NCBI GenBank assembly: GCA_934351255.1
Contig: CAKRJH010000001.1
Coordinates: 1 to 64,000 of the forward strand
Length of the DNA stretch: 64,000 nt
DNA from: an uncultured Lachnospiraceae bacterium
GTDB taxonomy: Bacteria; Bacillota; Clostridia; Lachnospirales; Lachnospiraceae
Direction of reading: 5' to 3'
Shown here: piece by piece, positions 23,614-32,479 of the stretch
Numbering within the stretch: the stretch's first letter is position 1
Layout: every line of letters begins with the position of its first letter
Program-made: the position numbers and the translations under genes
The notes under the pieces: generated by a model
What the model was told of the DNA's origin: nothing
The model's database searches: none
Seen by the model: only the letters and a program-made list of their open reading frames with translations

Positions 23614-24123
23614 CAGATTCCATCTGCTGACGATCAGAGCCAGGTCCTGGGCCGGAAGATCCGGGTCCTCTAAAATCCATTGTATGTATACATTATATAG
23701 AGCACCCGCATAAAAATACAAAGGGTAGGAACGGCTTCCGGCGTGTTTTTCAAAAGCGGGAAGATTGCGGATGTAGGAGTTTAAGGCATCCAGCATAATG
23801 TCGTTGATTCCTGCCTGACAGAGACATTTGGCGAAGTCCTCATATTGTTTGAAAAATGTGAGACTTTGGAGAATGTGCTCATAGCTTCGAAAGTGATATT
23901 CTTTTTTGTCTTCTATCGTGGTCATAAATAGTTCGAAAATATACTGCATATAAAAAGAAAGAAGCTCCTTTTTATCAGAAAAATACCGGTAGTAGGTCAT
24001 ACGTGACACACCAGCTCTTTGGGCCAGTTTTTTTACCGTGATTTCTTCAAAATCCTCATGCTTCATCAAGTCGATGAGTGCCTCGGCAAGGTATATTTTT
24101 GCATTCTGTGTTTTATTTGCCAT
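23611..24123 (-). CDS. TetR/AcrR family regulator
   Basis: This 170-residue repressor has an N-terminal TetR HTH (IYLAEALIDLMKHEDFEEIT, then VKKLAQRAGVSRMTYYRYF). A ligand-binding C-terminal half ends around YFYAGALYNVYIQWILEDPD. The start at 24,123 has GGAGGAAGAC upstream. It is divergent from the nitronate-monooxygenase-like gene, and a palindrome lies in that gene's promoter, so it likely controls that gene. The regulator at 35,468 shares the C-terminal pattern (YFYSGALYNVFLKWLEG) and belongs to the same subfamily. Confidence 0.87.
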   Translation of the reverse strand: MANKTQNAKIYLAEALIDLMKHEDFEEITVKKLAQRAGVSRMTYYRYFSDKKELLSFYMQYIFELFMTTIEDKKEYHFRSYEHILQSLTFFKQYEDFAKCLCQAGINDIMLDALNSYIRNLPAFEKHAGSRSYPLYFYAGALYNVYIQWILEDPDLPAQDLALIVSRWNL

Positions 24124-24163
24124 GTCTTCCTCCAAAATGTGACATTGAGCCTGTTTTTGTAAA

Positions 24164-24192
24164 TTGTAACATAGAACCGGGTTCGATACAAT
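24164..24192 (+). promoter_or_regulatory. Promoter with palindromic operator (putative TetR site)
   Basis: TTGTAA (24,164-24,169) and TACAAT (24,187-24,192) are 17 bases apart. The spacer holds the palindrome GAACCGGGTTC (24,174-24,184). The site lies between the divergent TetR gene and the FMN enzyme gene. Confidence 0.65.
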
Positions 24193-24235
24193 GGATGTAG
24201 TTTTGAAAACTATATGAACAGAAATGGAGATTATT

Positions 24236-25312
24236 ATGGATAATTGGAAACCATTGATGGTGGGAGAGAAAAAAGCAGAGCTTCCTATCGTGCAGGGCGG
24301 TATGGGAGTAGGTGTCAGCCTGGGAAACCTGGCAGGCCATGTGGCTGCAGAGGGAGGAGTGGGTATCATTTCCTCGGCTCAGATTGGATACCGGGACCCG
24401 GAGTTTTATCATGACCAGCCGGACTGCAATGCCAGAGCGCTTGTAGAGGAACTGCAAAAGGCAAAGAAAATTGCCGGGGGAAACGGTCTGGTAGGAGTCA
24501 ATGTTATGTGTGCCTTAAAGCATTACCGGGAACATGTACAGATTGCCGCACAACATGGAGCTGACCTTATTGTTTGCGGAGCAGGGCTTCCTATGGATCT
24601 GCCGGAACTGGTGCAGGGAACAGAGGCTGCTATTGCCCCTATTGTATCCAGTGCCAGATGTGTACAACTGATCATGAAACGCTGGTTAAAACGTTATGAC
24701 CGCCTGCCAGACCTGGTAGTGATCGAAGGACCAAAGGCAGGCGGACATCTGGGCTTTAGCCAGGAGGAGGCAGAACATGCGGATAGCCTGGATTTTGAAC
24801 AAGAGATCCAGAAGATTATCCGCTATGTGAAAGAGACAGGAAAAGAAAAAGGCAAGGATATTTCCGTGGTAGTTGCGGGTAACATTTTCACCCATGAGGA
24901 TGTAGTCCGGACCCTGGAACTTGGAGCTGATGGAGTACAGCTGGCAAGCCGTTTTGTAGCTACCTATGAATGTGATGCTTCCCCGGAATTTAAGAAAGCT
25001 TATCTGGAGGCCGGGCCTGAGGATATCCGCATTATAAAAAGTCCTGTGGGTATGCCGGGAAGAGCCATTGATAATGCCTTTTTAAGAGAGATTGACCAAG
25101 AGAGGCAGAAGGTAAGCAAGTGTTATCAGTGTCTTCGAAAATGTGATCCAAGCCAGATTCCTTACTGTATTACAGAAGCCTTGATTCGGGCAGTGCAGGG
25201 GGATGTGGAACATGGTCTGGTGTTTGCCGGAGCCAATGTGGGCCGTATTCAGGAAATGACCAGCGTACATGCTTTGATCCGGGAATTGCTGGGGCAGGAT
25301 AGCCACAATTAA
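24236..25312 (+). CDS. FMN-dependent nitronate monooxygenase / FabK-like enzyme
   Basis: This TIM-barrel flavoprotein of 358 residues belongs to the 2-nitropropane dioxygenase/FabK superfamily. FMN-binding segments include IVQGGMGVGVS near the start, GPKAGGHLGF (165-174, with the catalytic-type His171) and VVAGNIFTHED. A Cys-rich C-terminal segment, CYQCLRKCDPSQIPYC, begins at residue 296. It could oxidise nitronates or act as an enoyl reductase-like enzyme. The start at 24,236 has GGAG upstream. The last residues (DSHN) and the following 45 bases derive from a carB 3' end, so the gene's end is a recombination joint. It is probably regulated by the divergent TetR protein. Confidence 0.85.
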   Translation: MDNWKPLMVGEKKAELPIVQGGMGVGVSLGNLAGHVAAEGGVGIISSAQIGYRDPEFYHDQPDCNARALVEELQKAKKIAGGNGLVGVNVMCALKHYREHVQIAAQHGADLIVCGAGLPMDLPELVQGTEAAIAPIVSSARCVQLIMKRWLKRYDRLPDLVVIEGPKAGGHLGFSQEEAEHADSLDFEQEIQKIIRYVKETGKEKGKDISVVVAGNIFTHEDVVRTLELGADGVQLASRFVATYECDASPEFKKAYLEAGPEDIRIIKSPVGMPGRAIDNAFLREIDQERQKVSKCYQCLRKCDPSQIPYCITEALIRAVQGDVEHGLVFAGANVGRIQEMTSVHALIRELLGQDSHN

Positions 25313-25354
25313 TGACAATTATCCGTGCAAGGCTGCAATTTGGACCGGAACACC
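25298..25354 (+). pseudogene. Ghost of a carB 3' end
   Basis: Fifty-seven bases here align with carB bases 23,293-23,348 at about 80% identity with one inserted base. Read in the shifted frame they encode NDNYPCKAAIWTGTP, where carB encodes DDSYLRKAAIKTRTP. The divergence suggests that the fragment came from another species' carB together with the TetR/FMN-enzyme segment. Homology stops sharply at about 25,354. Confidence 0.75.
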
Positions 25355-25360
25355 TTCTCC

Positions 25361-26620
25361 CTAGCGTGTCAGTTTGTAGACTGCTGCTCCGTGTGCCTCG
25401 ACCTTGGCGGACAGAGTCTCCGGAACATCGCATTCTGTCCGGCTCCAGAGCTCTTTGGCATGCGTGTATTTCTCCAGATCATGACGTGCCGGGGTAAAGG
25501 ACAGGGTGCTGTCATGATCGGAGATATTGAACAGAGCGATATAGCAGGCATCTTCATCCCTGCAAGGTGCGATCCATGTGATCTGTGTCTTGCTGCGGGA
25601 CAGGGGATGTGCACAGTGTGTCGTCTTCTCGATATCCAGGACATCGCGGTTGGTCAGCAGCTGCAGGGTGAAGTCGTCATTCTTCGGAAGATCTGCACCG
25701 ACCATCAGCGGAGATCGCATCATGCACCAGAGTGTCATCATGGTGATCTGCTCCGGCTTGGTGAAGTTGGTCCAGTTGTTCTCCGGATAGACCATGCGAA
25801 GAGCACCTACCGGCAGCATATCGGCATCCGGCCAGTGTCCCGGGCCGGCGTGGATACACCACTCGTCTGCGCGGTCAAACATATCTAACAGGGCAGACCA
25901 GTTGTCCCAGAAATCATCGGTGATGCGCCACATATTGGCATAGGTCTTCAGATGCTCTGCCTGGGCTACCGGTGCCGGCCCCGGGGAGAGACTGAGTACG
26001 ATGTCGCGAGGACATTCTCTGACAGCCTGGGAGATCAGCTCGATCTCGCGGCGGCAGTGAGGATATTCTCTGGCGATGTCATCGACCTTGACAAAGTCGA
26101 CACCCCAGGATGCGTACAGTTCAAACAGGCTCTTGTAGTAGGCCAGAGAGCCCTCGGTCTGATCCTCACACTTGAGACCGTACATATCCGGATTCCAGGC
26201 ACAGATGGAGTTCGGATCCGCAACCTGTCTGGCCGTAAACGCACTGTTCTTGATCGGAAGATCGCGGTGTGCGGCCATGCGGGGCATACCGCGCATAATG
26301 TGGATGCCGAATTTGAGTCCAAGGCTGTGGACATAGGCAGCCAGCTCGGCAAAGCCTTTGCCGTCGGCAGCGCTCGGGAAACGGTTTGGTGCAGGCAGCA
26401 GGCGGCCGTACTCATCCATTACCACATCGGAAAATGGCTCATAGCCGTGGTTGATGGCAGATGGCTGATACCACTGGATGTCGACGACGACATACTCCCA
26501 GCCGTATTCTTTCATGTGTGCAGCCATATAGTCTGCGTTGGATCTGACGGTGTCCTCGGTGACAGCGGCACCATAGCAGTCCCAGCTGTTCCAGCCCATT
26601 GGCGGTGTTTTTGCGATCAT
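25361..26620 (-). CDS. Alpha-galactosidase, glycoside hydrolase family 27
   Basis: This cytoplasmic GH27 enzyme has 419 residues and no signal peptide. It releases alpha-linked galactose, or possibly beta-L-arabinopyranose as some GH27 members do. It begins AKTPPMGWNSWDCYGAAVTE, the family signature. The nucleophile is Asp180 in VDFVKVDDI and the acid/base is Asp236 in MWRITDDFW. The C-terminal beta-sandwich starts near residue 330. The start at 26,620 has AAGGAGG upstream. It is convergent with the FMN enzyme, with the carB ghost between them, and lies upstream of nothing else in its direction. Confidence 0.9.
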   Translation of the reverse strand: MIAKTPPMGWNSWDCYGAAVTEDTVRSNADYMAAHMKEYGWEYVVVDIQWYQPSAINHGYEPFSDVVMDEYGRLLPAPNRFPSAADGKGFAELAAYVHSLGLKFGIHIMRGMPRMAAHRDLPIKNSAFTARQVADPNSICAWNPDMYGLKCEDQTEGSLAYYKSLFELYASWGVDFVKVDDIAREYPHCRREIELISQAVRECPRDIVLSLSPGPAPVAQAEHLKTYANMWRITDDFWDNWSALLDMFDRADEWCIHAGPGHWPDADMLPVGALRMVYPENNWTNFTKPEQITMMTLWCMMRSPLMVGADLPKNDDFTLQLLTNRDVLDIEKTTHCAHPLSRSKTQITWIAPCRDEDACYIALFNISDHDSTLSFTPARHDLEKYTHAKELWSRTECDVPETLSAKVEAHGAAVYKLTR

Positions 26621-26697
26621 GTGTAAACCCTCCTTCGTTCATGGATCAACATTATTATGATGTATATTTGCAGGCAGATCGTGAGATCGTGTGTTGC

Positions 26698-26733
26698 AAA
26701 AGAGCCGTTGCAGAAATCCCGTAACGGCTCTTT
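26698..26733 (-). terminator. Terminator of argG
   Basis: AAAGAGCCGTT (26,698-26,708) pairs with AACGGCTCTTT (26,723-26,733). On the minus strand the stem ends in CTCTTT just after the argG stop. Confidence 0.75.
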
Positions 26734-26757
26734 CTCAGAATGAAATCATGAGAAAAA

Positions 26758-27984
26758 TCATTTTTTATTTTTTTCAACATTCTGCTGCATCATAGCACGA
26801 ACCTTCATGGAAAGTCCGAACAGATTGATGAAGCCGGATGCATCCTTGTGGTCATATAAATCACCGGTGGTGAAGGACGCCAGGCTCTCAGAATACAGAG
26901 AGTATGGAGAGGTGGTTCCCTGCTTGATGATATTGCCCTTGTAGAGCTTCATCTTTACGGTACCGGTCACGGTCTTCTGGGTCTCGTCAACGAATGCAGA
27001 CAGACTCTCGCGCAGTGGGCAGAACCACTTTCCTTCGTAAACCAGATCAGCAAACCTGGTGGCAACGAGTTTCTTGTATGCCAGTGTCTCGCGGTCCAGG
27101 CAGATCTCCTCGAGCTGGGTGTGTGCCTCCATCAGGATGGTTCCGCCGGGAGTCTCATAGACACCACGGGATTTCATACCTACGACACGGTTTTCAACGA
27201 TATCAATGATACCGATGCCGTGCTTGCCGCCCAGACGGTTCAGTTCACGGATGATATCGGAAACTTTCATGCGCTTGCCATTGACAGCGACAGGAATACC
27301 TGCCTCGAACTCGAGTTCCAGGTCCTCTGCCTCATCAGGGGCATTCTGAGGGGTTACGCTCAATACCAGCAGATCATCATAGTTTGGAGCCAGTGCAGGA
27401 TTCTCAAGCTCCAGACCCTCATGGCTGATGTGCCAGATATTACGGTCACGGCTGTAAGAATGGCTGGCATCAAATGGAAGATCAATGCCGTGTGCCTTAC
27501 AGAACTCGATCTCGTCCTCACGGGACTGCATGGTCCACTCAGGCTGTCTCCAGGTAGCAATAACCTTGATGTCCGGTGCGAGTGCTTTGATGGAAAGCTC
27601 GAAACGAAGCTGATCGTTTCCTTTTCCGGTAGCACCGTGGCAGATCGCTACAGCGCCCTCTTTGCGGGCAATCTCAACTAACTTCTTTGCGATAACCGGT
27701 CTTGCAAAGGAAGTTCCCAGTAAATACTTGTTCTCATATACGGCGTTTGCCTTAACCGTTGGCATGATGTACTCATCGCAGAGTTCGTCGACAACATCCT
27801 CGATATAGAGTTTCTCTGCACCGGAGTACTGTGCGCGCTCGTCCAGTCCCTCTAATTCGCTCTCCTGTCCTACATCGACACAACAGCAAATAACGTCATA
27901 GTTATAGGTTTCCTTTAACCAGGGAATGATGGCAGTGGTATCCAGACCGCCTGAGTACGCTAAAACAACTTTTTCTTTTGCCAT
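26758..27984 (-). CDS. argG: Argininosuccinate synthase
   Basis: ArgG ligates citrulline and aspartate with ATP to give argininosuccinate, the penultimate step of arginine synthesis. The 408-residue protein starts MAKEKVVLAYSGGLDTTAII with the PP-loop SGGLDT, and has CHGATGKGNDQLRFE and SYSRDRNIWHISHEG further on. The start at 27,984 has AGGAGGT upstream; a longer upstream reading lacks a ribosome site. argH is not adjacent. A consensus promoter with an ARG-box-like palindrome lies just upstream, consistent with arginine repression. Confidence 0.97.
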   Translation of the reverse strand: MAKEKVVLAYSGGLDTTAIIPWLKETYNYDVICCCVDVGQESELEGLDERAQYSGAEKLYIEDVVDELCDEYIMPTVKANAVYENKYLLGTSFARPVIAKKLVEIARKEGAVAICHGATGKGNDQLRFELSIKALAPDIKVIATWRQPEWTMQSREDEIEFCKAHGIDLPFDASHSYSRDRNIWHISHEGLELENPALAPNYDDLLVLSVTPQNAPDEAEDLELEFEAGIPVAVNGKRMKVSDIIRELNRLGGKHGIGIIDIVENRVVGMKSRGVYETPGGTILMEAHTQLEEICLDRETLAYKKLVATRFADLVYEGKWFCPLRESLSAFVDETQKTVTGTVKMKLYKGNIIKQGTTSPYSLYSESLASFTTGDLYDHKDASGFINLFGLSMKVRAMMQQNVEKNKK

Positions 27985-28033
27985 GGTATGTTTACCTCCT
28001 AGAATAGTAATTCTTATGTTATGTTCTCTATTA

Positions 28034-28064
28034 AATATACAACGCCGCGTATATTTATGCAAGC
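28034..28064 (-). promoter_or_regulatory. argG promoter with ARG-box-like site
   Basis: On the minus strand TTGCAT (28,062-28,057) and TATATT (28,039-28,034) are exactly 17 bases apart. The -35 box overlaps TTGCATAAATATACGC (28,047-28,062), whose TGCATA/TATACG halves resemble the ArgR operator. ArgR control is inferred from this and from the gene's function. Confidence 0.6.
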
Positions 28065-28125
28065 AATTCCCTCAGATATATGTTATTATAGTAGAAACAT
28101 TAAACACAAGAGAATGGAGAGAACT

Positions 28126-29610
28126 ATGCCGGTTTTTGATTTCAAAGAGAAAAAAGAGGATGGCACACAGGCAGTGTGTACCTATGAGATATTTGCGTCT
28201 TCCGCAGGAGAGGCAACGGTGGAACATCCGCTGATGCTGATTGCGGATCCGCAGCATGAGCTGCACCATCATTCCCAGGGAATGTTCATCAATCCGATCA
28301 AGAGGACTGCGTTTGAGTTCCATCGCGAGGGCGACAAGACCACGCATGACATCCTGAAGATCGATTCCCGGTTTACCAGCCTCTACCGCTGGCTTGGGGA
28401 GAACCACATCAAGGTCAAGCTGTCCGGTGTGGTGACCGACGAGGGATATGCGGTGACCAAGATCCGGGAGCAGACCTTCGGGGGCAATACCAAGCTGTCC
28501 TCCTCCGATGGATTCCTGCAGTATATGATCGAGAGACTTCTGTGCTGTGATCCACCGACACAGAGGGAGATGGATGAGGATGAGGATATTGAAGGGGACG
28601 GCATGAAGCTGACCAGCATCCAGAGCATTACGGACTTTATCGCCTGTGCCGGCAATACCCTGCCGGAGAACATCCAGCTCTGGGCCAGACGAAATCTGGT
28701 GGTAGCCAAGTCCAATGAGGTGTCTCCGGAGGAACGCCGCCATGCACAGCGTGCGCTGTCTGCCATGATGGGGATCAACTGGCGGAACAACTATTTTGAG
28801 GATATCGATCCGGTGGAGGCCAGAAGGATCCTTGACGAGGAACTCTATGGCATGGAGAAGGTCAAACAGCGAATTATCGAGACGATCATCCAGATCAACC
28901 GTACCCATACTCTTCCGGCGTATGGTCTGCTGATCGTGGGACCGGCAGGAACCGGCAAGTCCCAGGTGGCCTATGCGGTTGCCAGGATCCTGAAGCTGTC
29001 ATGGACGACATTGGACATGAGCTCGATCAATGATCCGGAGCAGCTGACCGGAAGCTCCCGTGTCTATGCCAATGCCAAGCCGGGTATCATCATGGAGGCC
29101 TTTGAGAAGGCAGGAGAGTCCAAACTGGTCTTCATCATCAATGAGTTAGACAAGGCGAACGACGGCAAGGGCAATGGAAACCCTGCGGACGTCCTGCTCA
29201 CCCTGTTAGACAATCTGGGCTTTACGGACAACTATATGGAATGTATGATCCCGACCGATGGCGTGTATCCGATCGCCACGGCCAATGATAAGAGCAAGAT
29301 CAGCGCGCCGATCATGTCGCGTTTTGCGGTGATCGAGATTCCGGATTATTCCGTGGAGGAGAAGAAGGTGATCTTCTCCAAGTTCTCGCTGCCTAAGATC
29401 CTGGCCCGCATGAGCATGACGACGGATGAGATTGAGATTACAGACGACGGGCTGGATGCGATCGTGGGGCTGTGCTCCGGGACGTCCGGCGTGCGTGATA
29501 TTGAGCAGGTGGCAGAGCATATCGCAGCCAATGCCCTGTATCAGATCGAGGTTGATCATGTGAAGAAAGTGACCTACGATGCGGCGAAGATTCATGCGTT
29601 GATCGAGTGA
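28126..29610 (+). CDS. Lon-like AAA+ ATPase without protease domain
   Basis: This 494-residue protein has about 230 N-terminal residues of no recognised domain, followed by a AAA+ module. That module has a Lon-type entry helix (LYGMEKVKQRIIETIIQIN), Walker A GPAGTGKS, Walker B VFIINELDKAND, and sensor regions around ATANDKSKISAPIMSRF. The Ser-Lys protease domain of Lon is absent, so it probably remodels or unfolds a target rather than degrading it. The start has GGAGAG upstream. It is divergent from argG; its 3' end overlaps the convergent AraC gene by 19 bases. I do not know its partner. Confidence 0.8.
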   Translation: MPVFDFKEKKEDGTQAVCTYEIFASSAGEATVEHPLMLIADPQHELHHHSQGMFINPIKRTAFEFHREGDKTTHDILKIDSRFTSLYRWLGENHIKVKLSGVVTDEGYAVTKIREQTFGGNTKLSSSDGFLQYMIERLLCCDPPTQREMDEDEDIEGDGMKLTSIQSITDFIACAGNTLPENIQLWARRNLVVAKSNEVSPEERRHAQRALSAMMGINWRNNYFEDIDPVEARRILDEELYGMEKVKQRIIETIIQINRTHTLPAYGLLIVGPAGTGKSQVAYAVARILKLSWTTLDMSSINDPEQLTGSSRVYANAKPGIIMEAFEKAGESKLVFIINELDKANDGKGNGNPADVLLTLLDNLGFTDNYMECMIPTDGVYPIATANDKSKISAPIMSRFAVIEIPDYSVEEKKVIFSKFSLPKILARMSMTTDEIEITDDGLDAIVGLCSGTSGVRDIEQVAEHIAANALYQIEVDHVKKVTYDAAKIHALIE

Positions 29611-30458
29611 TCTGTTTCGGAAGAATTCAGCCGTCGGTATTCACTGGGAGTCTGCCCGGTGCATCGCTTGAAGGTTTTTGAAAAATAAAAACTATTGCAG
29701 AATCCAAGCTCCTCTGCAACGGATGCGACAGAATAGTATCCGCTGCGGAGGAGTTCTTTGCTTCGCTCAATGCGGTAATGCATCAGATGTTCGAATATCG
29801 TGGTTCCGAATGCAGCCTTGAATAAGCGGTTCATATAGTCATAATTATGATGGAATACAGACTCCAGAGCGGAACTGCTCAATTTATCTTTGTGATGCTC
29901 ATGAAGATAATAATAGATCGAGTATTCCAGAGATTTTTTCTGTGGAATATCTGATAGACCATTTTTGTAGTACAGTCTGGACAGAGTTGTGAATATCAGT
30001 GTTAGAAGGCTTGACATCTGTGCTTTGAAAAACGGTTTTTGAGCAGTGAATTCCTGCTCAAGTTCATTCATTACAGGCTGAAGGTATTCCAGAATCTGTG
30101 AAGAGGTGTGGAAATGTTTTGGAAGAATAAAATATTCGGAAGGCATATTGGATGAACTGCTTTGTTCACAGGTCAGACCCTCCCAGGAAAAATGGATATA
30201 TCGGTAACTGACGGAAGAATCTGTGCGGACTCCTGTGTGAGTCAGCCCGGGAGTGAAAAAAAGAAAATCTCCTGTGCGAAGGGTATAACGGCGGTCTGCT
30301 TCACGAAGAATCATCTTTCCGCCGGTTACCAGATAGAGGATCCACTCTGAGGGAGTCCGGGTAAAATGTTCATTGGGGGATGGCACGTGGACCTGACCAC
30401 AGAGAAGTACTTTGGGAGGGGCAAGAAGCGGATTGATAAGAATCTGATTTTGCAGCAT
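29592..30458 (-). CDS. AraC family transcriptional regulator
   Basis: This 288-residue regulator has an N-terminal cupin-like sugar-sensing domain (WILYLVTGGKMILREADRRY, then TGDFLFFTPGLTHTGV). Its C-terminal double HTH ends VAEELGFCNSFYFSKTFKRC, then TGQTPSEYRRL. Such regulators usually control nearby carbohydrate genes; the divergent secreted esterase is the closest candidate. The start has AAAGGAG upstream on the minus strand. The final residues overlap the end of the AAA+ gene. Confidence 0.9.
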   Translation of the reverse strand: MLQNQILINPLLAPPKVLLCGQVHVPSPNEHFTRTPSEWILYLVTGGKMILREADRRYTLRTGDFLFFTPGLTHTGVRTDSSVSYRYIHFSWEGLTCEQSSSSNMPSEYFILPKHFHTSSQILEYLQPVMNELEQEFTAQKPFFKAQMSSLLTLIFTTLSRLYYKNGLSDIPQKKSLEYSIYYYLHEHHKDKLSSSALESVFHHNYDYMNRLFKAAFGTTIFEHLMHYRIERSKELLRSGYYSVASVAEELGFCNSFYFSKTFKRCTGQTPSEYRRLNSSETDHSINA

Positions 30459-30615
30459 GGTATACTCCTTTCGAAGTTGAAAACTACCGGATAAGTCGAT
30501 ATATTATATGTTTGTGTAGGGTTTATATATGGTAATAATATGAAAAAATGCTAACATAGAAGTTAGAAATAGTCAATTAATACAATAAACAGAAACGATA
30601 GGAGGTATATGGCGT

Positions 30616-31911
30616 ATGGGTCGAAAAAATGTATTTTTTAAAAAAGGTCTGTGTATGGCGCTGTCTGCCAGCCTGATTATAGCCGGCTTCTCTTGCGTGA
30701 ATGCAGATGCAAAGAAAAAGCCGGTTCTCAGTGCAAAAAAGATTACATTGACGGTAGGGCAGAGTAGGAAACTGAAGGTGAAAAATACGAAAAAGAAAGT
30801 GAAATGGAAGTCCAGCAATAAAAAGGTGGTTACGGTATCCGGCAGAGGAGTGGCTGTAGCAAAAGGAAAGGGGACTGCGGTGATTACAGCAGTGATCTCA
30901 AAACAGAAGTTAAAGTGCCGTGTGACCGTGACTCTTCCGCGGGAAAGTGCCGCACCAAGTGTTGCACCGACGGTGGTGCCAAGCGCCGCACCAACGGCCG
31001 CACCGGCCACGACAGCTCCTGCTGCAGCTCCTACGGCCGCACCAACCCAGATTCCGACTCTGGCACCAACGCTGGAACCGACATTGGAGCCGACGCTGTC
31101 TCCGGAAGAACAGTGGGAGATTGACAAGGTCAGCGGAACGAATGAAGCTTATGAAAAATATTTTAAGATCGTATCTAAGAGGTATACTTCATTGAGGGAA
31201 GGCGCCACGGCTGCTACGGTTCAGAGTATTCAATATCCATCCGAGGTGGTCGGAGAAAACAGAGAAGCCTATGTGGTGCTTCCTCCAAATTATGATCCTG
31301 AGCAGACATATCCGGTTCTGTATATGATCCATGGATATAATTGTACCAGGGATCAGTGGAAGAGTATGAGCCTTGCTAACCTTATCGGAAATATGGTGTA
31401 TGACAAGGAGGTTAAGCCGTTCATCGCTGTTCTTCCGAGTGTAGTACCAAAGGGTGGCCTGGTGGATAACAATGGATTTACTGAGGAAAAAACACAGGCA
31501 TTTGTAACCTTTGTGGAGGAATTTAAGAAAGATCTGGAACCATACATGGAAGCAAATTATCCAATCTCTAAAAAGAGGGAGGATCGTGGAATCTGTGGTC
31601 TGTCCATGGGTGGCATGGAGGCACTTCGTATTGGATTTGGCATGAAAGACCATTTTGATTACATTGGTTCGTTCTCGGCAGCACCCGGTCTTGAGACAGA
31701 ACTTCTCACCACAGAGGGGTGGGACAAGGCTCCTGAGACAGTAGTGGTATGCACGGGAACCAAGGACAATGTGGTGAACCCTGAATCATATCATCAGGAA
31801 TTGACCAGGAATGGAGTGGATCATATCTGGTATTTGCACACCGGTGGTCAGCATGCTGATCCGGTATGGAGAACCGGTTTAGTTAATCTTCTGAAGCGCA
31901 GTTTCAAATAA
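30616..31911 (+). CDS. Secreted esterase (CE1-like) with Ig-like N-terminal domain
   Basis: This 431-residue exported enzyme has a signal peptide with a hydrophobic core (LCMALSASLIIAGFSCV). A BIG_2-like bacterial Ig domain follows (about 35-107; KKVKWKSSNKKVVTVSGRG), then a PTAAP-rich linker (about 110-162) and an alpha/beta hydrolase of the esterase D/feruloyl esterase type. The catalytic triad is visible: Ser330 in GLSMGG, Asp384 in GTKDNVV and His413 in GGQHAD. It probably removes acyl or feruloyl groups from plant polysaccharides at the cell surface. GGAGG lies ten bases before the ATG. It may be controlled by the divergent AraC regulator. Confidence 0.87.
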   Translation: MGRKNVFFKKGLCMALSASLIIAGFSCVNADAKKKPVLSAKKITLTVGQSRKLKVKNTKKKVKWKSSNKKVVTVSGRGVAVAKGKGTAVITAVISKQKLKCRVTVTLPRESAAPSVAPTVVPSAAPTAAPATTAPAAAPTAAPTQIPTLAPTLEPTLEPTLSPEEQWEIDKVSGTNEAYEKYFKIVSKRYTSLREGATAATVQSIQYPSEVVGENREAYVVLPPNYDPEQTYPVLYMIHGYNCTRDQWKSMSLANLIGNMVYDKEVKPFIAVLPSVVPKGGLVDNNGFTEEKTQAFVTFVEEFKKDLEPYMEANYPISKKREDRGICGLSMGGMEALRIGFGMKDHFDYIGSFSAAPGLETELLTTEGWDKAPETVVVCTGTKDNVVNPESYHQELTRNGVDHIWYLHTGGQHADPVWRTGLVNLLKRSFK

Positions 31912-31923
31912 TTTTATCCAGTT

Positions 31924-32394
31924 TTAACATGAAGCAGCCGGCATCAATCGGAAATATCCGATTGATGCCGGCTGTCTTCTTAATAGGGAAGTATAATACC
32001 TATAAACTCCTGACCTTTTCCGGTGGAGCAGCCTGGGAAGGATCCAGGGCTGGCTGTGGCTGCTGCCTTTTTTCAGGTAATCCGTATCCTCTTTCAGACA
32101 TACGGAGAGATTCAGGTGGTATTCGGAACCTTCTTTGACCTGTGTCGGCATTGTGTAAGGCACCGTCAGATCAGTCTCACTTCCGGCGGCCAGCGGGGCG
32201 TCCAGAGTTCCCTGGTCAATCACCTTGTCGTCTTCCAGAAGTTTCCAGCAAAATTCATATTCGTTCAGATTTTTGGACTGGCTCTCATTGGCGGCGTGTG
32301 CGCGAGCCGTGGACAGTGTGAGATTTCCCGGGAGGGATGCGACACACATGGAGAGGCACAGACCGATGGGTAACAGGTTCTTGATTTTTCTCAT
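31924..32394 (-). pseudogene. Truncated secreted LacZ-like (GH2 domain 4) gene
   Basis: The frame has a good ribosome site (AAAGGAG) and an intact signal peptide (MRKIKNLLPIGLCLSMCVAS). About 65 residues follow that match domain 4 of LacZ-type beta-galactosidases (EYEFCWKLLEDDKVIDQG, EYHLNLSVCLKEDTDYLKKG). After that the sequence loses resemblance and ends at residue 156 through the hairpin. The three N-terminal LacZ domains and the catalytic barrel are missing, so no activity is expected. It looks like an internal deletion of a large exported GH2, although the short product may still be made. Confidence 0.65.
31935..31974. terminator. Perfect 18-bp hairpin between esterase and LacZ remnant
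   Basis: An 18-base stem without mismatch (31,935-31,952 with 31,957-31,974) closes a four-base AATA loop. It is followed by TCTTCTT on plus and AACATG... on the other side. It probably terminates both converging genes. The minus-strand gene's last codons run through it. Confidence 0.7.
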
Positions 32395-32479
32395 AGATTC
32401 TCCTTTCTGCTGTTGATCCCATCTGCGGATACGGAGGGATAATGGTATATATTTCCTTATATAATTATCATCGTGGGGG

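Noticed and set aside
28021..28125. N-terminal extension of the AAA+ ATPase
   Set aside because: It overlaps the argG promoter region and lacks a ribosome site; GGAGAG precedes 28,126.
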